From SABY01 sp964612515 (lineage in GTDB: Bacteria; Bacteroidota; Bacteroidia; Bacteroidales; 4484-276), in NCBI GenBank assembly GCA_964612515.1, contig CAZTCX010000004.1:1-64000 (forward strand): DNA of 64,000 nucleotides, read 5' to 3'. Both the position numbers and the translations under genes were made by a program. Shown here one piece after another: positions 16,678-25,097 of the stretch. Numbering within the stretch: position 1 is the stretch's first letter; each line of letters begins with the position of its first letter. A model generated the notes under the pieces. That model saw only the letters and a list, made by a program, of their open reading frames with translations. It did no database searches and was not told where the DNA came from.

Positions 16678-18600
16678 ATGACAAACAAAATTTCCAGCCT
16701 GGCCGAATATTTCGAACACTACCAGGAAAGCGTTGCCAACCCCGAAGGCTTCTGGTCGAAGATTGCCGAGAGCCATTACTGGCGAAAAAAATATGATCAA
16801 GTGCTCGATTGGTATTTCGAAGGCAAAGACGCGCCGTATGTCAATTGGTTTGTGAATGGCAAGCTCAACATCACCGAAAATATCTTCGAGCGTCATCTCT
16901 TTCAGCGCATGGATCAGCCGGCTATTATTTGGGAGCCTAACGATCCCAAAGAAGCGTCGGTGACTTACACCTACGGCCAACTTTTCGAAAAAGTGAATCA
17001 GTTTGCCAATGCGCTCAAAAAGTTGGGTGTCAAAAAAGGCGATCGTGTAGCGATCTACCTGCCGATGATTCCCGAACTGGCCATCGCCATGCTTGCCTGT
17101 GCCCGCATCGGAGCTATCCATAGCATTGTATTTGCCGGCTTCTCGGCCAATGCGCTGTTTGACCGTATCATCGATGCCAGTTGTAATCTGGTGATCACTT
17201 CCGACGGAGCATTTCGCGGCGCCAGGAGTATTTCGCTCAAAGATATCGTGGACGAAGCGGTGAGCAATAGCCCATCCATAAAAAATATGATTGTTTTTAA
17301 AAGAACCGGCGAAAATGTAGAGATGAAAGAAGGCCGCGACATCTGGTGGCACGATCTGATAAAAGGAGTTAGCACCGAAAATGTTGCTGAGGTGATGGAT
17401 TCGGATGATATGCTATTTATTCTCTACACCTCCGGTTCTACCGGTAAACCCAAAGGCGTGGTACACACCATTGGCGGTTACATGGTCTTTGCCGAATATA
17501 CTTTCAAAAATGTGTTTCAATACAGCGACGGCGACATCTATTGGTGTACTGCGGATATCGGCTGGGTCACCGGTCATTCTTACATCGTCTATGGTCCGCT
17601 GCTGACGGGCGCTACCACCATTATGTTTGAGGGCGTCCCTACCTGGCCCGATGCCGGCCGTTTCTGGGAGATAGTTGCTAAATACAAAGTCAATCAGTTT
17701 TACACCGCACCCACTGCTATCCGCGCTTTGCTGGCGCAAGGCGATGCGTTTGTGAATAAACACGACCTCAGCTCACTCAAAGTGCTGGGCACCGTTGGCG
17801 AACCCATCAACGAGGAAGCCTGGCGCTGGTATCACGATGTGGTGGGCGAGGGACGCTGTCCGGTGGTTGACACCTGGTGGCAAACCGAAACCGGTGGCAT
17901 TATGATCTCGCCGCTGGCAGGCATCACACCTACCAAGCCTTCCTTTGCTACGCTGCCGCTGCCGGGAGTGCAACCCATCCTGGTCGATAACGAAGGCAAA
18001 GAGTTGAAAGGAAATGGGGTGGAAGGAATTTTGTGCATAAAGTTTCCGTGGCCTGGCATATTACGCACTACGTATGGCGATCATCAGCGCTGTTACCAGA
18101 CCTATTTTTCGAGTTATAAAGGACTTTATCTCACTGGTGATGGCGCCAAGCGCGACGAAGAAGGTTACTATCGTATCATAGGACGCATCGACGATGTTAT
18201 CAATGTTTCAGGACACCGCCTTGGTACTGCCGAAGTGGAAGACGCCATCAACCAGCATCCCAAAGTCAATGAGTCGGCGGTGGTTGGCTATCCACACGAT
18301 ATGAAAGGCCAGGGTATTTATGCTTACGTTACCTGCGATGAACTGTCGGATCGTGAGATGAAGACCATCGAAGAAGAAATTCGCGACACCGTTAACAAAA
18401 TGATCGGGCCTATTGCCAAGCCCGACATGATTCAGATTGTGAGCGGACTTCCTAAAACGCGTTCCGGAAAAATTATGCGTCGCATCCTGCGCAAAATCGG
18501 CGAGGGCGATGCGACCAGTCTGGGCGACACTTCCACTTTACTCGATCCCGGTGTAGTCGAACAAATCATTCAGGGCGCCAAGGTTCAGGTGAAAAGGTAG
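16678..18600 (+). CDS. acs: Acetyl-CoA synthetase, AMP-forming
   Basis: 640 residues, the usual Acs length. Core motifs include the P-loop TSGSTGKPKGVVHT, GWVTGHSYIVYGPL, the DTWWQTETGG substrate/adenylate motif, and the C-terminal PKTRSGKIMRR with the catalytic Lys near 598, which is the residue silenced by acetylation in homologues. It activates acetate with ATP and CoA in the cytosol. Genomic company suggests acetate scavenging (porin-like gene upstream) opposite to the AckA route. A GNAT-fused acyl-CoA synthetase at 40262-42940 could in principle acetylate this Lys; that is speculation. Confidence 0.97.
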   Translation: MTNKISSLAEYFEHYQESVANPEGFWSKIAESHYWRKKYDQVLDWYFEGKDAPYVNWFVNGKLNITENIFERHLFQRMDQPAIIWEPNDPKEASVTYTYGQLFEKVNQFANALKKLGVKKGDRVAIYLPMIPELAIAMLACARIGAIHSIVFAGFSANALFDRIIDASCNLVITSDGAFRGARSISLKDIVDEAVSNSPSIKNMIVFKRTGENVEMKEGRDIWWHDLIKGVSTENVAEVMDSDDMLFILYTSGSTGKPKGVVHTIGGYMVFAEYTFKNVFQYSDGDIYWCTADIGWVTGHSYIVYGPLLTGATTIMFEGVPTWPDAGRFWEIVAKYKVNQFYTAPTAIRALLAQGDAFVNKHDLSSLKVLGTVGEPINEEAWRWYHDVVGEGRCPVVDTWWQTETGGIMISPLAGITPTKPSFATLPLPGVQPILVDNEGKELKGNGVEGILCIKFPWPGILRTTYGDHQRCYQTYFSSYKGLYLTGDGAKRDEEGYYRIIGRIDDVINVSGHRLGTAEVEDAINQHPKVNESAVVGYPHDMKGQGIYAYVTCDELSDREMKTIEEEIRDTVNKMIGPIAKPDMIQIVSGLPKTRSGKIMRRILRKIGEGDATSLGDTSTLLDPGVVEQIIQGAKVQVKR

Positions 18601-18642
18601 CTTATTTTGAATCCTTACTTTCCTGAAAAGGAAATCATATGA

Positions 18643-18804
18643 AAAGTTGAAACATTTGAAAAAGTATATGTTTTCATTGATGTCCTTTCCGAATTCCCTG
18701 AAATTGGGACGGTAGAAAATCTAACCAAAGGTATTCGGGGCTTTACCATTATTCTACTTGATTTTTTTGATAACCGACAACATCCTGCCAGGAAAAGGTT
18801 TTGA
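18643..18804 (+). pseudogene. Remnant of a RelE/ParE-family toxin gene
   Basis: The frame between stops at 18640 and 18802 reads KVETFEKVYVFIDVL, SEFPEIGTVENLTKGIRGF, then directly TIILLDFFDNRQHPARKRF. The phrases PEIGTVE..IRGF and LLDFFDNRQHPARK are the middle and C-terminal signatures of the RelE/ParE plasmid-stabilisation toxins common in this phylum. About 20 residues normally lie between RGF and the ILL strand, so the copy has an internal deletion; it also lacks the N-terminus and a start codon. No antitoxin gene is next to it. It is a decayed toxin-antitoxin locus. Confidence 0.6.
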
Positions 18805-18847
18805 CAGAGTGGAATTTGAATACTTACAATCAGAAAAGTGGCAATAT

Positions 18848-20521
18848 CTACCTAACTTTCGAGAGCACCACCTTCCCAACAGAAACATTTCTTTGCCCCT
18901 GGCTGATTTTTACAAAATAAATCCCATGTTCGAGATGTCTTAAGTCAAGCTCTACAATTTGGGAAGAAGAATTTTCAGTTATCCGATAGATAATACGTCC
19001 GGCAACGTCCATCATTTCAATTTCGACAGGCGTGTTATTTTGTTCATTTAGTTTGATAAAAACAACGCCATTGCTGGGATTGGGGAAAATAGTGAGGTTA
19101 TTCGCAGGCTTTGCTGTTTCTGTAATCGCTGTAATTCCTCCCAATGCAAGCACCCCCATGTTTTCGGGGTCGAGCCAAGGTTGGAGCTGATGTTCAGGTA
19201 ATGAATCGCCTTTATCCCACGAGTAGGAAAATTTTCCGTAATAGTCGGGAGAGGATGCCTGCGCGCAACTGGCGGTTCCTCCCGTGAGCTGCCCCACGAT
19301 GAGTCCGTCGGGATTGAAGATGGGGCTGCCCGAAGAGCCACCTTCAGTAACGCCCCAGTTGGTGGACGTTTGTGCCCAGGTTACGCGCCAGTGTGTTCCG
19401 GGAGTCGAGCCCCAGTTGTCGGATATTAAGGGCTGGGTATAAGTTGAAATTTTCTTGATGTCGCCTTGCGGATGATGAATCGTAACTCCTTGTGTGGATG
19501 GCGACCCTTCAGCACTCCAGCCATTATAATAAGGATCGTAATCATCGGGCACCGTTTCATTGAGCAGCAGCAGTTTGAAATCTGATTTTATTCCTGCGCC
19601 CCCCGCTGAGGCTACTTTGGTAGCGCCGATTATTGTGTAAAAACGGAAGGCGCTGTCGGAAGTTGGGTTTTCGCAGTCGGGCGATTGGTATTTGAAATAA
19701 AATACCCATTGATCCATATCGGTTTGCGAAGCGATGGGCCCGCAGTGGTCGGCGGTGAGCAACCAGGGCGTATGATCGAGAAGCGTGTTGTTGAGCAGCG
19801 AGCCACTGCACCATACCGAGCTGGTGCCCTGCTTCACGATGATGCGCGTAACGCCTCTGGCCTGCTGTTGCCATTGTTCTCCTTCGGGACAAGCCACATT
19901 AACCTCGCAAGCACCGGAGCCGCCAAAGCCACGGGTTCCATAAATGGTTTCGGCGGTACGATAGACATATCCCACCTCCGTGATGACAATGTTTGGACGT
20001 TCCGAGATTCCGGCTGGCTGATAATATTCAAGAATCGTTGTGGCGCCATAAATCATTTGTGTGGCAAAGGCGCCGCCATTGCGGTTGTTGGCATTGGTGA
20101 ATGCGCCGGCAATCTGCATTTGCTGGTCGTCATAAAGAAACAGATTCCCTCCCGTTGGTATTTCAAAATTGCTGTAATACATGATCAAAGCCTGCGCGCC
20201 ATCGCTTTTTATTGCCAGACGGCAAATTTGAGAACCATCAGCAAACTGTTGCCATAGTCCCTCTTTTGCCAGGTCGGCGTGCGTAGGTTGATTTTGCGCA
20301 AAGCGCATGGCAATGCCGTATTTGTCGGTAAAGGCGTCTTCGCGCAATAGCTGCTCTGTGTCGGGAGCTGTAATGGTAATAGTTGGAACAGAGTGGCTGT
20401 CCAGGTTTTTAAGGCGACTCACCGGAGTTCCGGGGACGCTGATTTGTGCGGCTACCGGAGTGAGTGAAAAAATTAAAACTATCAACAGGGAATAGAAAAA
20501 ATGGATACGGGAAGTTTTCAA
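18848..20521 (-). CDS. T9SS-exported trypsin-like endopeptidase
   Basis: 557 residues: signal peptide (about 1-26), a propeptide-like region, a trypsin-fold domain related to lysyl endopeptidases, and a C-terminal type IX secretion sorting domain (about 475-557, beginning LTIFPNPSNGVVFIKL with a DVAGRIIY turn). The triad is H259 (TADHCG), D314 (KSDFKLLLL) and S397 (EGGSSGSP). Cysteines around the His loop fit disulfides of an extracellular enzyme. The protein should be secreted or attached to the cell surface to digest outside protein. The divergent MFS genes start 157 bases away. Confidence 0.88.
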   Translation of the reverse strand: MKTSRIHFFYSLLIVLIFSLTPVAAQISVPGTPVSRLKNLDSHSVPTITITAPDTEQLLREDAFTDKYGIAMRFAQNQPTHADLAKEGLWQQFADGSQICRLAIKSDGAQALIMYYSNFEIPTGGNLFLYDDQQMQIAGAFTNANNRNGGAFATQMIYGATTILEYYQPAGISERPNIVITEVGYVYRTAETIYGTRGFGGSGACEVNVACPEGEQWQQQARGVTRIIVKQGTSSVWCSGSLLNNTLLDHTPWLLTADHCGPIASQTDMDQWVFYFKYQSPDCENPTSDSAFRFYTIIGATKVASAGGAGIKSDFKLLLLNETVPDDYDPYYNGWSAEGSPSTQGVTIHHPQGDIKKISTYTQPLISDNWGSTPGTHWRVTWAQTSTNWGVTEGGSSGSPIFNPDGLIVGQLTGGTASCAQASSPDYYGKFSYSWDKGDSLPEHQLQPWLDPENMGVLALGGITAITETAKPANNLTIFPNPSNGVVFIKLNEQNNTPVEIEMMDVAGRIIYRITENSSSQIVELDLRHLEHGIYFVKISQGQRNVSVGKVVLSKVR

Positions 20522-20550
20522 GATGTAGTTTGTTTTTCGGATTTATCGAA

Positions 20551-20558
20551 CAAAAATA
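20551..20558 (-). promoter_or_regulatory. Candidate -7 box for the T9SS protease
   Basis: Minus-strand TATTTTTG (TAnnTTTG), about 30 bases upstream of the protease ATG at 20521. It forms a divergent pair with the box at 20630-20637. Confidence 0.4.
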
Positions 20559-20629
20559 TTAATTTTTCCATAGCGCTGCCGGCGCATATCTTTATCTGCA
20601 AAAGTTTCGGGTTGTTAATTGAATTATTC

Positions 20630-20637
20630 TACTTTTG
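20630..20637 (+). promoter_or_regulatory. -7 box for the first MFS carrier
   Basis: TACTTTTG matches TAnnTTTG exactly, with TTG 15 bases upstream. It lies 41 bases before the ATG at 20678, which supports that start over any upstream in-frame ATG. Confidence 0.55.
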
Positions 20638-20677
20638 GCCACTCAAAATTTTTTTTCAAAATTTTATAAAAAAAACT

Positions 20678-22102
20678 ATGGAACAAATCAGGAACTCGCT
20701 ACGTGAATCGAAAACGGCCAGATGGATCGCATTGATTCTCATCTCATCAACAATGTTTTTTGCCTATTTCTTTGTTGATGTTGCCGCACCACTCCAACAT
20801 CTCTTCGAGGTAAATTACCAATGGTCACCCGACGTGTTTGGCATGTTGGGCGGATCGGAATTCTTTCTTAATGTTTTCGCTTTCTTCCTCATTTTTTCGG
20901 GGATCATACTCGATAAGATGGGCATCCGTTTTACGCTCATCACTTCCGGGCTAACGATGCTAATTGGCGGAAGCCTAAAGTATTATGCATTGTCAGATGC
21001 TTTTACCGGCACTGCTATGGCCGAATTCCTTAGCTCCTTTCTTGTATATATTCCGGCAACGGCAAAACTGGCTTTCTTAGGTTTTGCAATCTTTGGCGTG
21101 GGTGTGGAAATGGCTGGTATTACGGTTTCCAAAACCATCGTAAAATGGTTCAAGGGTAAAGAGCTGGCGTTGGCAATGGGATTGGAAATGGCTGTTGCCC
21201 GCTTGGGCGTTTTTGCTGTATTCCGCTTGTCACCAATCTTTGCCGAGAGTGGTGGCGTATCTTCATCCGTATTGTGGGGTGTTGGCTTCCTGATGATTGG
21301 TTTGCTTACCTTCCTGATTTATACAATTATGGATCTCAAGCTCGACCGTCAAATGGGCGCTATGGCTGATGAGCTGGTAGAACCTGAAGAAGAATTTAAA
21401 ATCTCTGATATTGGTAAACTACTTTCTAATCCCGGTTTTATGACGATTGCCGGTTTATGTGTGCTGTTTTATTCAGCCATTTTCCCTTTTCAGAAATTTG
21501 CTACTGACATGCTTGCTTCCAAGCTTGATGTGGATATAAAAGATGCCGCCGCGTATTTTTCGTGGTTTCCCATCGGCGCTATGGTGCTCACGCCATTCAT
21601 CGGCCTATTCCTCGACCTCCGGGGCAAGGGAGCAACCATGATGCTTTATGGTGCCATTCTGTTGATGATTTCCCACCTGATCTTTGCATTGGTTCCGGCC
21701 GAATCATTTAATACAACCATTGCCATTCTTACTATTGTAATTCTTGGTGTGGCTTTCTCGCTGGTTCCGGCCTCCATGTGGCCTTCCATTCCTAAGATTG
21801 TCGAAGACCGCTACCTGGGTTCGGCCTATGGTCTCACTTTCTGGATTCAGAATATCGGATTGCTGGCAGTACCTATTCTTATCGGATGGTCAATCAGTGC
21901 TGCAAATCCGGGTGTTACCGAACAAATACAGGCCGGCGTGGTGGGTGCAAAATATGACTATATGATTCCGGAGCTGATCTTTGCCGGCTTTGGCTTCCTG
22001 GCCATTCTGCTGGCGCTGCTGCTCAAGCATGTCAATAAGAAGCACAACTACGGACTCGACGAACCCAATAAGAAGAAAAAGGTTGACGATGTGTTGATCT
22101 AA
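20678..22102 (+). CDS. MFS transporter, copy 1 of a tandem pair
   Basis: 474 residues from ATG 20678 with about 12 hydrophobic segments. Shared blocks with the next gene include IVKWFKGKELALA in the middle and SLVPASMWPSIPKIVEDRY near the last third. It resembles the MFSD1-like branch of the major facilitator superfamily, whose animal members carry small peptides; substrate here is unassigned. An in-frame ATG at 20501 lies inside the divergent protease gene and upstream of the -7 box, so I rejected it. A perfect terminator follows directly (22120-22147). Confidence 0.85.
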   Translation: MEQIRNSLRESKTARWIALILISSTMFFAYFFVDVAAPLQHLFEVNYQWSPDVFGMLGGSEFFLNVFAFFLIFSGIILDKMGIRFTLITSGLTMLIGGSLKYYALSDAFTGTAMAEFLSSFLVYIPATAKLAFLGFAIFGVGVEMAGITVSKTIVKWFKGKELALAMGLEMAVARLGVFAVFRLSPIFAESGGVSSSVLWGVGFLMIGLLTFLIYTIMDLKLDRQMGAMADELVEPEEEFKISDIGKLLSNPGFMTIAGLCVLFYSAIFPFQKFATDMLASKLDVDIKDAAAYFSWFPIGAMVLTPFIGLFLDLRGKGATMMLYGAILLMISHLIFALVPAESFNTTIAILTIVILGVAFSLVPASMWPSIPKIVEDRYLGSAYGLTFWIQNIGLLAVPILIGWSISAANPGVTEQIQAGVVGAKYDYMIPELIFAGFGFLAILLALLLKHVNKKHNYGLDEPNKKKKVDDVLI

Positions 22103-22119
22103 AAAATACGCTTAAAAAG

Positions 22120-22147
22120 AAAGGTGCCAAAGCGCACCTTTTTTTTT
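22120..22147 (+). terminator. Terminator between the two MFS genes
   Basis: Perfect 8-bp stem AAAGGTGC / GCACCTTT with a 6-base loop, running into a seven-T tract. It ends the first MFS gene and shows the second has its own promoter or depends on read-through. Confidence 0.85.
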
Positions 22148-22216
22148 GGTTACCCGGGAAGCCATTTCTCTTTTTTATTAATAAAAAAGCTACTTGTGAA
22201 TAAACTGAAAAGAACC

Positions 22217-23584
22217 ATGAAAGATTCTGCCGTCAGCCGCTGGGGCATCCTGCTGCTGGTGGCCTCGGTACAGGCAGCCAATTATTATTTCTACGATGCC
22301 ATCTCGCCGCTCAAGCGCACGCTCGAAACGGAGTTTGGATTTTCTTCTTCCGACTTCGGCCTGTTCGTTTCATTTTATTCCATTCCCAACACGTTTTTAT
22401 TAATGGCGGTTTTGGGTGGGATTATTCTCGACCGACTGGGAATACGCCGCACCGGCACGCTGTTTATCGGCATGATGGCCATCGGCGGATTTATTACCGC
22501 TTACGGTGCCAGCGCGACGTATCGCTCGGGAGGGCCTTTTTATGATTTGATGACCTCTTTCTGGCCGGGCTATTCGCCTGAACTCAAAATGATGCTGGTT
22601 GGACGGTTCTTTTTTGGGCTTGGCGCCGAAACCAGTATTGTGGTTATCAGCAAAATCATTGTAAAATGGTTTAAGGGCAAAGAACTGGCGCTGGCATTCG
22701 GAACCAAGATCGGGATAGCGCGGCTCGGGTCGTTTGCAGCGTTTTATTTTTCACCCATCATCAAAGATGCCGCCGACCCGTGGACTTTGGCCATCTGGTT
22801 TGCCGCCATGCTTTTGGGCATAGCGCTGCTCGCTTTTCTGGTGTATGTAATGTTCGATTTAAAACTTGATCGTCAAACGCAAACTAAAGTAGAACTTCTC
22901 AAAGCCGATGATCGGTTTAGTTGGGCTGATCTTAAAAAGATGCTCACCAACCCGTCGTTCATTTATGTCTCGTTGCTTTGTGTAACCTTCTATTCAGCGG
23001 TCTTTCCGTTTCAGTCGTTTTCGGCTGATTTCTTTCTTAATAAGTTTAGTCTGAGTGAGCAGGAAAGTGGTAAAATAGCTTCATACCTTAGTCTGGGTAC
23101 GTTGGTTTTTACTCCGTTTTTTGGCTTCCTTGTCGATCGTATCGGGCGCAGTGCCACGCTGATGGTCTTTGGCTCGTTGCTGCTGGTGATCATTCATCTC
23201 GTGTTTGCACTTACGACCATTAATCCGGTGATTCCGATGATATTTCTGGGCATCACTTTCTCGTTGGTTCCGGCAGCCATGTGGCCGGCTGTTGCCAAAA
23301 TCGTCGACGAACGCCGGATAGGAACTGCTTATGGCGCAATGTTTTCAATACAGAATCTTGGACTGTGGGTTTTCCCGTTGCTCATCGGCATTGTGCTCGA
23401 CCGCACCAACTCCGGAATTACGGAAACTGTGAAAGCTTCCGGCAATTACACCTATGATTATACCTGGGCAATTTTGATGTTGGCCGGCCTGGGAGTCCTG
23501 GGATTGATATTCGCTTTGCTGCTAAAGTGCGAAGACAAGAAATCTGGCTATGGATTGGAGTTACCCTCCAATACAAAGGTGTAA
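22217..23584 (+). CDS. MFS transporter, copy 2 of a tandem pair
   Basis: 455 residues from ATG 22217 (MKDSAVSRWGILLLVAS), about 12 transmembrane segments. It aligns along its length with the previous carrier: IVKWFKGKELALAFG, SLVPAAMWPAVAKIVDERR, and the closing YTWAILMLAGLGVLGLIFALLLK. An in-frame upstream ATG at 22124 lies inside the terminator hairpin and is unlikely to be used; a GTG at 22196 (VNKLKRTMKD) is possible. The pair probably arose by duplication followed by divergence. Substrate is unknown; peptide or organic-acid transport is conjecture. Confidence 0.83.
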   Translation: MKDSAVSRWGILLLVASVQAANYYFYDAISPLKRTLETEFGFSSSDFGLFVSFYSIPNTFLLMAVLGGIILDRLGIRRTGTLFIGMMAIGGFITAYGASATYRSGGPFYDLMTSFWPGYSPELKMMLVGRFFFGLGAETSIVVISKIIVKWFKGKELALAFGTKIGIARLGSFAAFYFSPIIKDAADPWTLAIWFAAMLLGIALLAFLVYVMFDLKLDRQTQTKVELLKADDRFSWADLKKMLTNPSFIYVSLLCVTFYSAVFPFQSFSADFFLNKFSLSEQESGKIASYLSLGTLVFTPFFGFLVDRIGRSATLMVFGSLLLVIIHLVFALTTINPVIPMIFLGITFSLVPAAMWPAVAKIVDERRIGTAYGAMFSIQNLGLWVFPLLIGIVLDRTNSGITETVKASGNYTYDYTWAILMLAGLGVLGLIFALLLKCEDKKSGYGLELPSNTKV

Positions 23585-23620
23585 CTGATTCAGACAAGGA
23601 GATGTATTCAGCCAAATTAG

Positions 23621-23675
23621 AGAAAAAGAATATCGAATTTTGAATCTTGAAATTAACTCTCAACCATAGACTTTC
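23621..23675. repeat. 55-bp direct repeat, left copy, flanking the N gap
   Basis: These 55 bases (starting AGAAAAAGAATATCG, ending CATAGACTTTC) recur exactly at 23776-23830 on the other side of the gap. An exact 55-base shared end is what two contigs of a k=55 de Bruijn assembly would show. Confidence 0.9.
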
Positions 23676-23775
23676 NNNNNNNNNNNNNNNNNNNNNNNNN
23701 NNNNNNNNNNNNNNNNNNNNNNNNNNNNNNNNNNNNNNNNNNNNNNNNNNNNNNNNNNNNNNNNNNNNNNNNNNN
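23676..23775. other. Assembly gap of 100 N
   Basis: Exactly 100 N, a conventional placeholder for unknown length. Because the same 55 bases flank it on both sides, the two contigs probably overlap and no sequence may be missing. Confidence 0.95.
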
Positions 23776-23830
23776 AGAAAAAGAATATCGAATTTTGAAT
23801 CTTGAAATTAACTCTCAACCATAGACTTTC
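23776..23830. repeat. 55-bp direct repeat, right copy
   Basis: Identical to 23621-23675. Immediately after it (about 23829-23850) is a small hairpin, TCGAG then GTCC, GAA loop, GGAC, CTCGA. Confidence 0.9.
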
Positions 23831-23877
23831 GAGCGTCCGAAGGACCTCGAAACGTCCAAAACAAATAAATCTTCCTA

Positions 23878-24786
23878 TTAAGTTTTCCCCATTGGATGGA
23901 ATTTTTCGACGGTCTCACGCAGAAACTTACGGTCGAGATGGGTGTAGATTTCGGTGGTAAGAATGGATTCGTGCCCCAGCATTTCCTGCACAGCACGTAG
24001 ATCTGCGCCGCCTTCCACCAGATGAGTGGCAAAAGAATGTCGCATGGAGTGCGGATGGATATTTTTATGGATGCCAGCCTTTTCTGCCAAAGATTTTACG
24101 ATATAAAATATCATGACGCGTGTAAGTTTTTTGCCGGAATTATTCAGGAACACATAATCCTCATGATTTTTTTGCGGGACGATATGGCAGCGGCTGTAGG
24201 TGACGTATCTCTCCAATTGATCCATTGCTGGTTTGCCAATGGGAACCCATCGCTGCTTATTGCCCTTGCCGGTGATGAGGACAAATCCCAGATCGAAGTG
24301 CAACTGATGAAGCGTGAGATTTACCAATTCCGAAACGCGCAGTCCGCAGCCATAAAGTACCTCGATGATGGTGCGGTTGCGTTCACCTTGTGGCTTCGAC
24401 ATATCGATGGCATCAAGCATCTGAATGATCTCATCAAAGCTGAGCACTTCCGGCAATGAGCGTCCTATGCGCGGTGTTTCCACAAGGCTGGCAGGGTCAT
24501 GATCCATCACGTCTTCGGCAAGCATGTATTTATAAAATGCCCGTACGCCCGAAATGGTACGGGCTACTGTGGATGCCGAGCGATTGTTGTTGCTCATCCA
24601 TCCTGCAAAATCCTGAAGCTGCGTGGCGGTAATTTTGGCTGGATCACTGGTTGTTCCGGGTTGCTGTTCGATATAGCTCCGAAACTTGTTGATATCGCGT
24701 TGGTAGGCGCTAAGCGTGTTTGCCGAAACAGATTTCTCCAGTTTCAGATACATCATAAAGCCTTTGATATAAACGTCCCAGTTCAT
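23878..24786 (-). CDS. xerD: Site-specific tyrosine recombinase XerD
   Basis: 302 residues, the normal XerC/D size. The N-terminal SAM-like core-binding domain covers about 1-90 and the catalytic domain the rest. All catalytic residues are visible: R150 (GCGLRVSEL), K174 (GKGNKQR), H246 and R249 (HPHSMRHSFATHL), H272 (LGHES) and Y281 (TEIYTHL). XerD acts with a partner at dif to resolve chromosome dimers at division. No dif-like site was recognised here. It is preceded by promoter boxes at 24855-24882. Confidence 0.93.
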   Translation of the reverse strand: MNWDVYIKGFMMYLKLEKSVSANTLSAYQRDINKFRSYIEQQPGTTSDPAKITATQLQDFAGWMSNNNRSASTVARTISGVRAFYKYMLAEDVMDHDPASLVETPRIGRSLPEVLSFDEIIQMLDAIDMSKPQGERNRTIIEVLYGCGLRVSELVNLTLHQLHFDLGFVLITGKGNKQRWVPIGKPAMDQLERYVTYSRCHIVPQKNHEDYVFLNNSGKKLTRVMIFYIVKSLAEKAGIHKNIHPHSMRHSFATHLVEGGADLRAVQEMLGHESILTTEIYTHLDRKFLRETVEKFHPMGKT

Positions 24787-24854
24787 TTTTAGAAATACCT
24801 ATTTTTTTATAAAAATGCTGCTATCACCGGATTTGCAGCAAAACAATTACCTTT

Positions 24855-24882
24855 CAAATTTATCACGGCAAAATTATTCAAA
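24855..24882 (-). promoter_or_regulatory. Promoter for xerD
   Basis: On the minus strand, TTTG at 24882-24879, a 16-base spacer, then TAAATTTG at 24862-24855; the xerD ATG is 68 bases on. A second -7-like word, TAATTTTG, overlaps at 24876-24869. The rest of the 311-base gap between xerD and the next gene holds a terminator (25043-25080) and no recognised gene. Confidence 0.55.
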
Positions 24883-25042
24883 TAAAAGTGAAGCGACGAT
24901 GACGATACAAACAACGTTGGTGCTCATTGTTCCCTTCTCCTAATATATCTTACCTTCCGGTGACCAGGAAATCGCCAGAGTTGAAACGTATCCAGGGGCC
25001 TACTAAAAAGGTTATAATCCGGCATGAGTCGCATTATTAAAC

Positions 25043-25080
25043 AAAAAAAGCTGATCTCTTTGTTGAGGTCAGCTTTTTTA
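25043..25080. terminator. Terminator for the AT-hook protein gene
   Basis: A-rich left arm (AAAAAAGCTGA) and T-rich right arm (TCAGCTTTTTT) form a strong hairpin. On the minus strand it falls 18 bases after the stop of the gene at 25098. Confidence 0.8.
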
Positions 25081-25097
25081 TTTTGGATTCAAATCGC

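Noticed and set aside
16663..17352. Open frame of 229 codons on the minus strand
   Set aside because: Antisense to acs, which is unmistakable.
18758..18943. 61-codon open frame downstream of acs
   Set aside because: It overlaps the protease 3' end and shows no family signature; the toxin remnant is in a different frame.
20501..20677. N-terminal extension of the first MFS gene
   Set aside because: It overlaps the divergent protease start and lies partly upstream of the -7 box at 20630; a hydrophobic segment preceded by ESKTARW fits ATG 20678 better.
22124..22216. N-terminal extension of the second MFS gene
   Set aside because: The extra codons are made of the terminator hairpin of the preceding gene.
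24787..25097. aroQ gene next to xerD, a frequent neighbour in this phylum
   Set aside because: No AroQ signature is present in any frame of this 311-base region.
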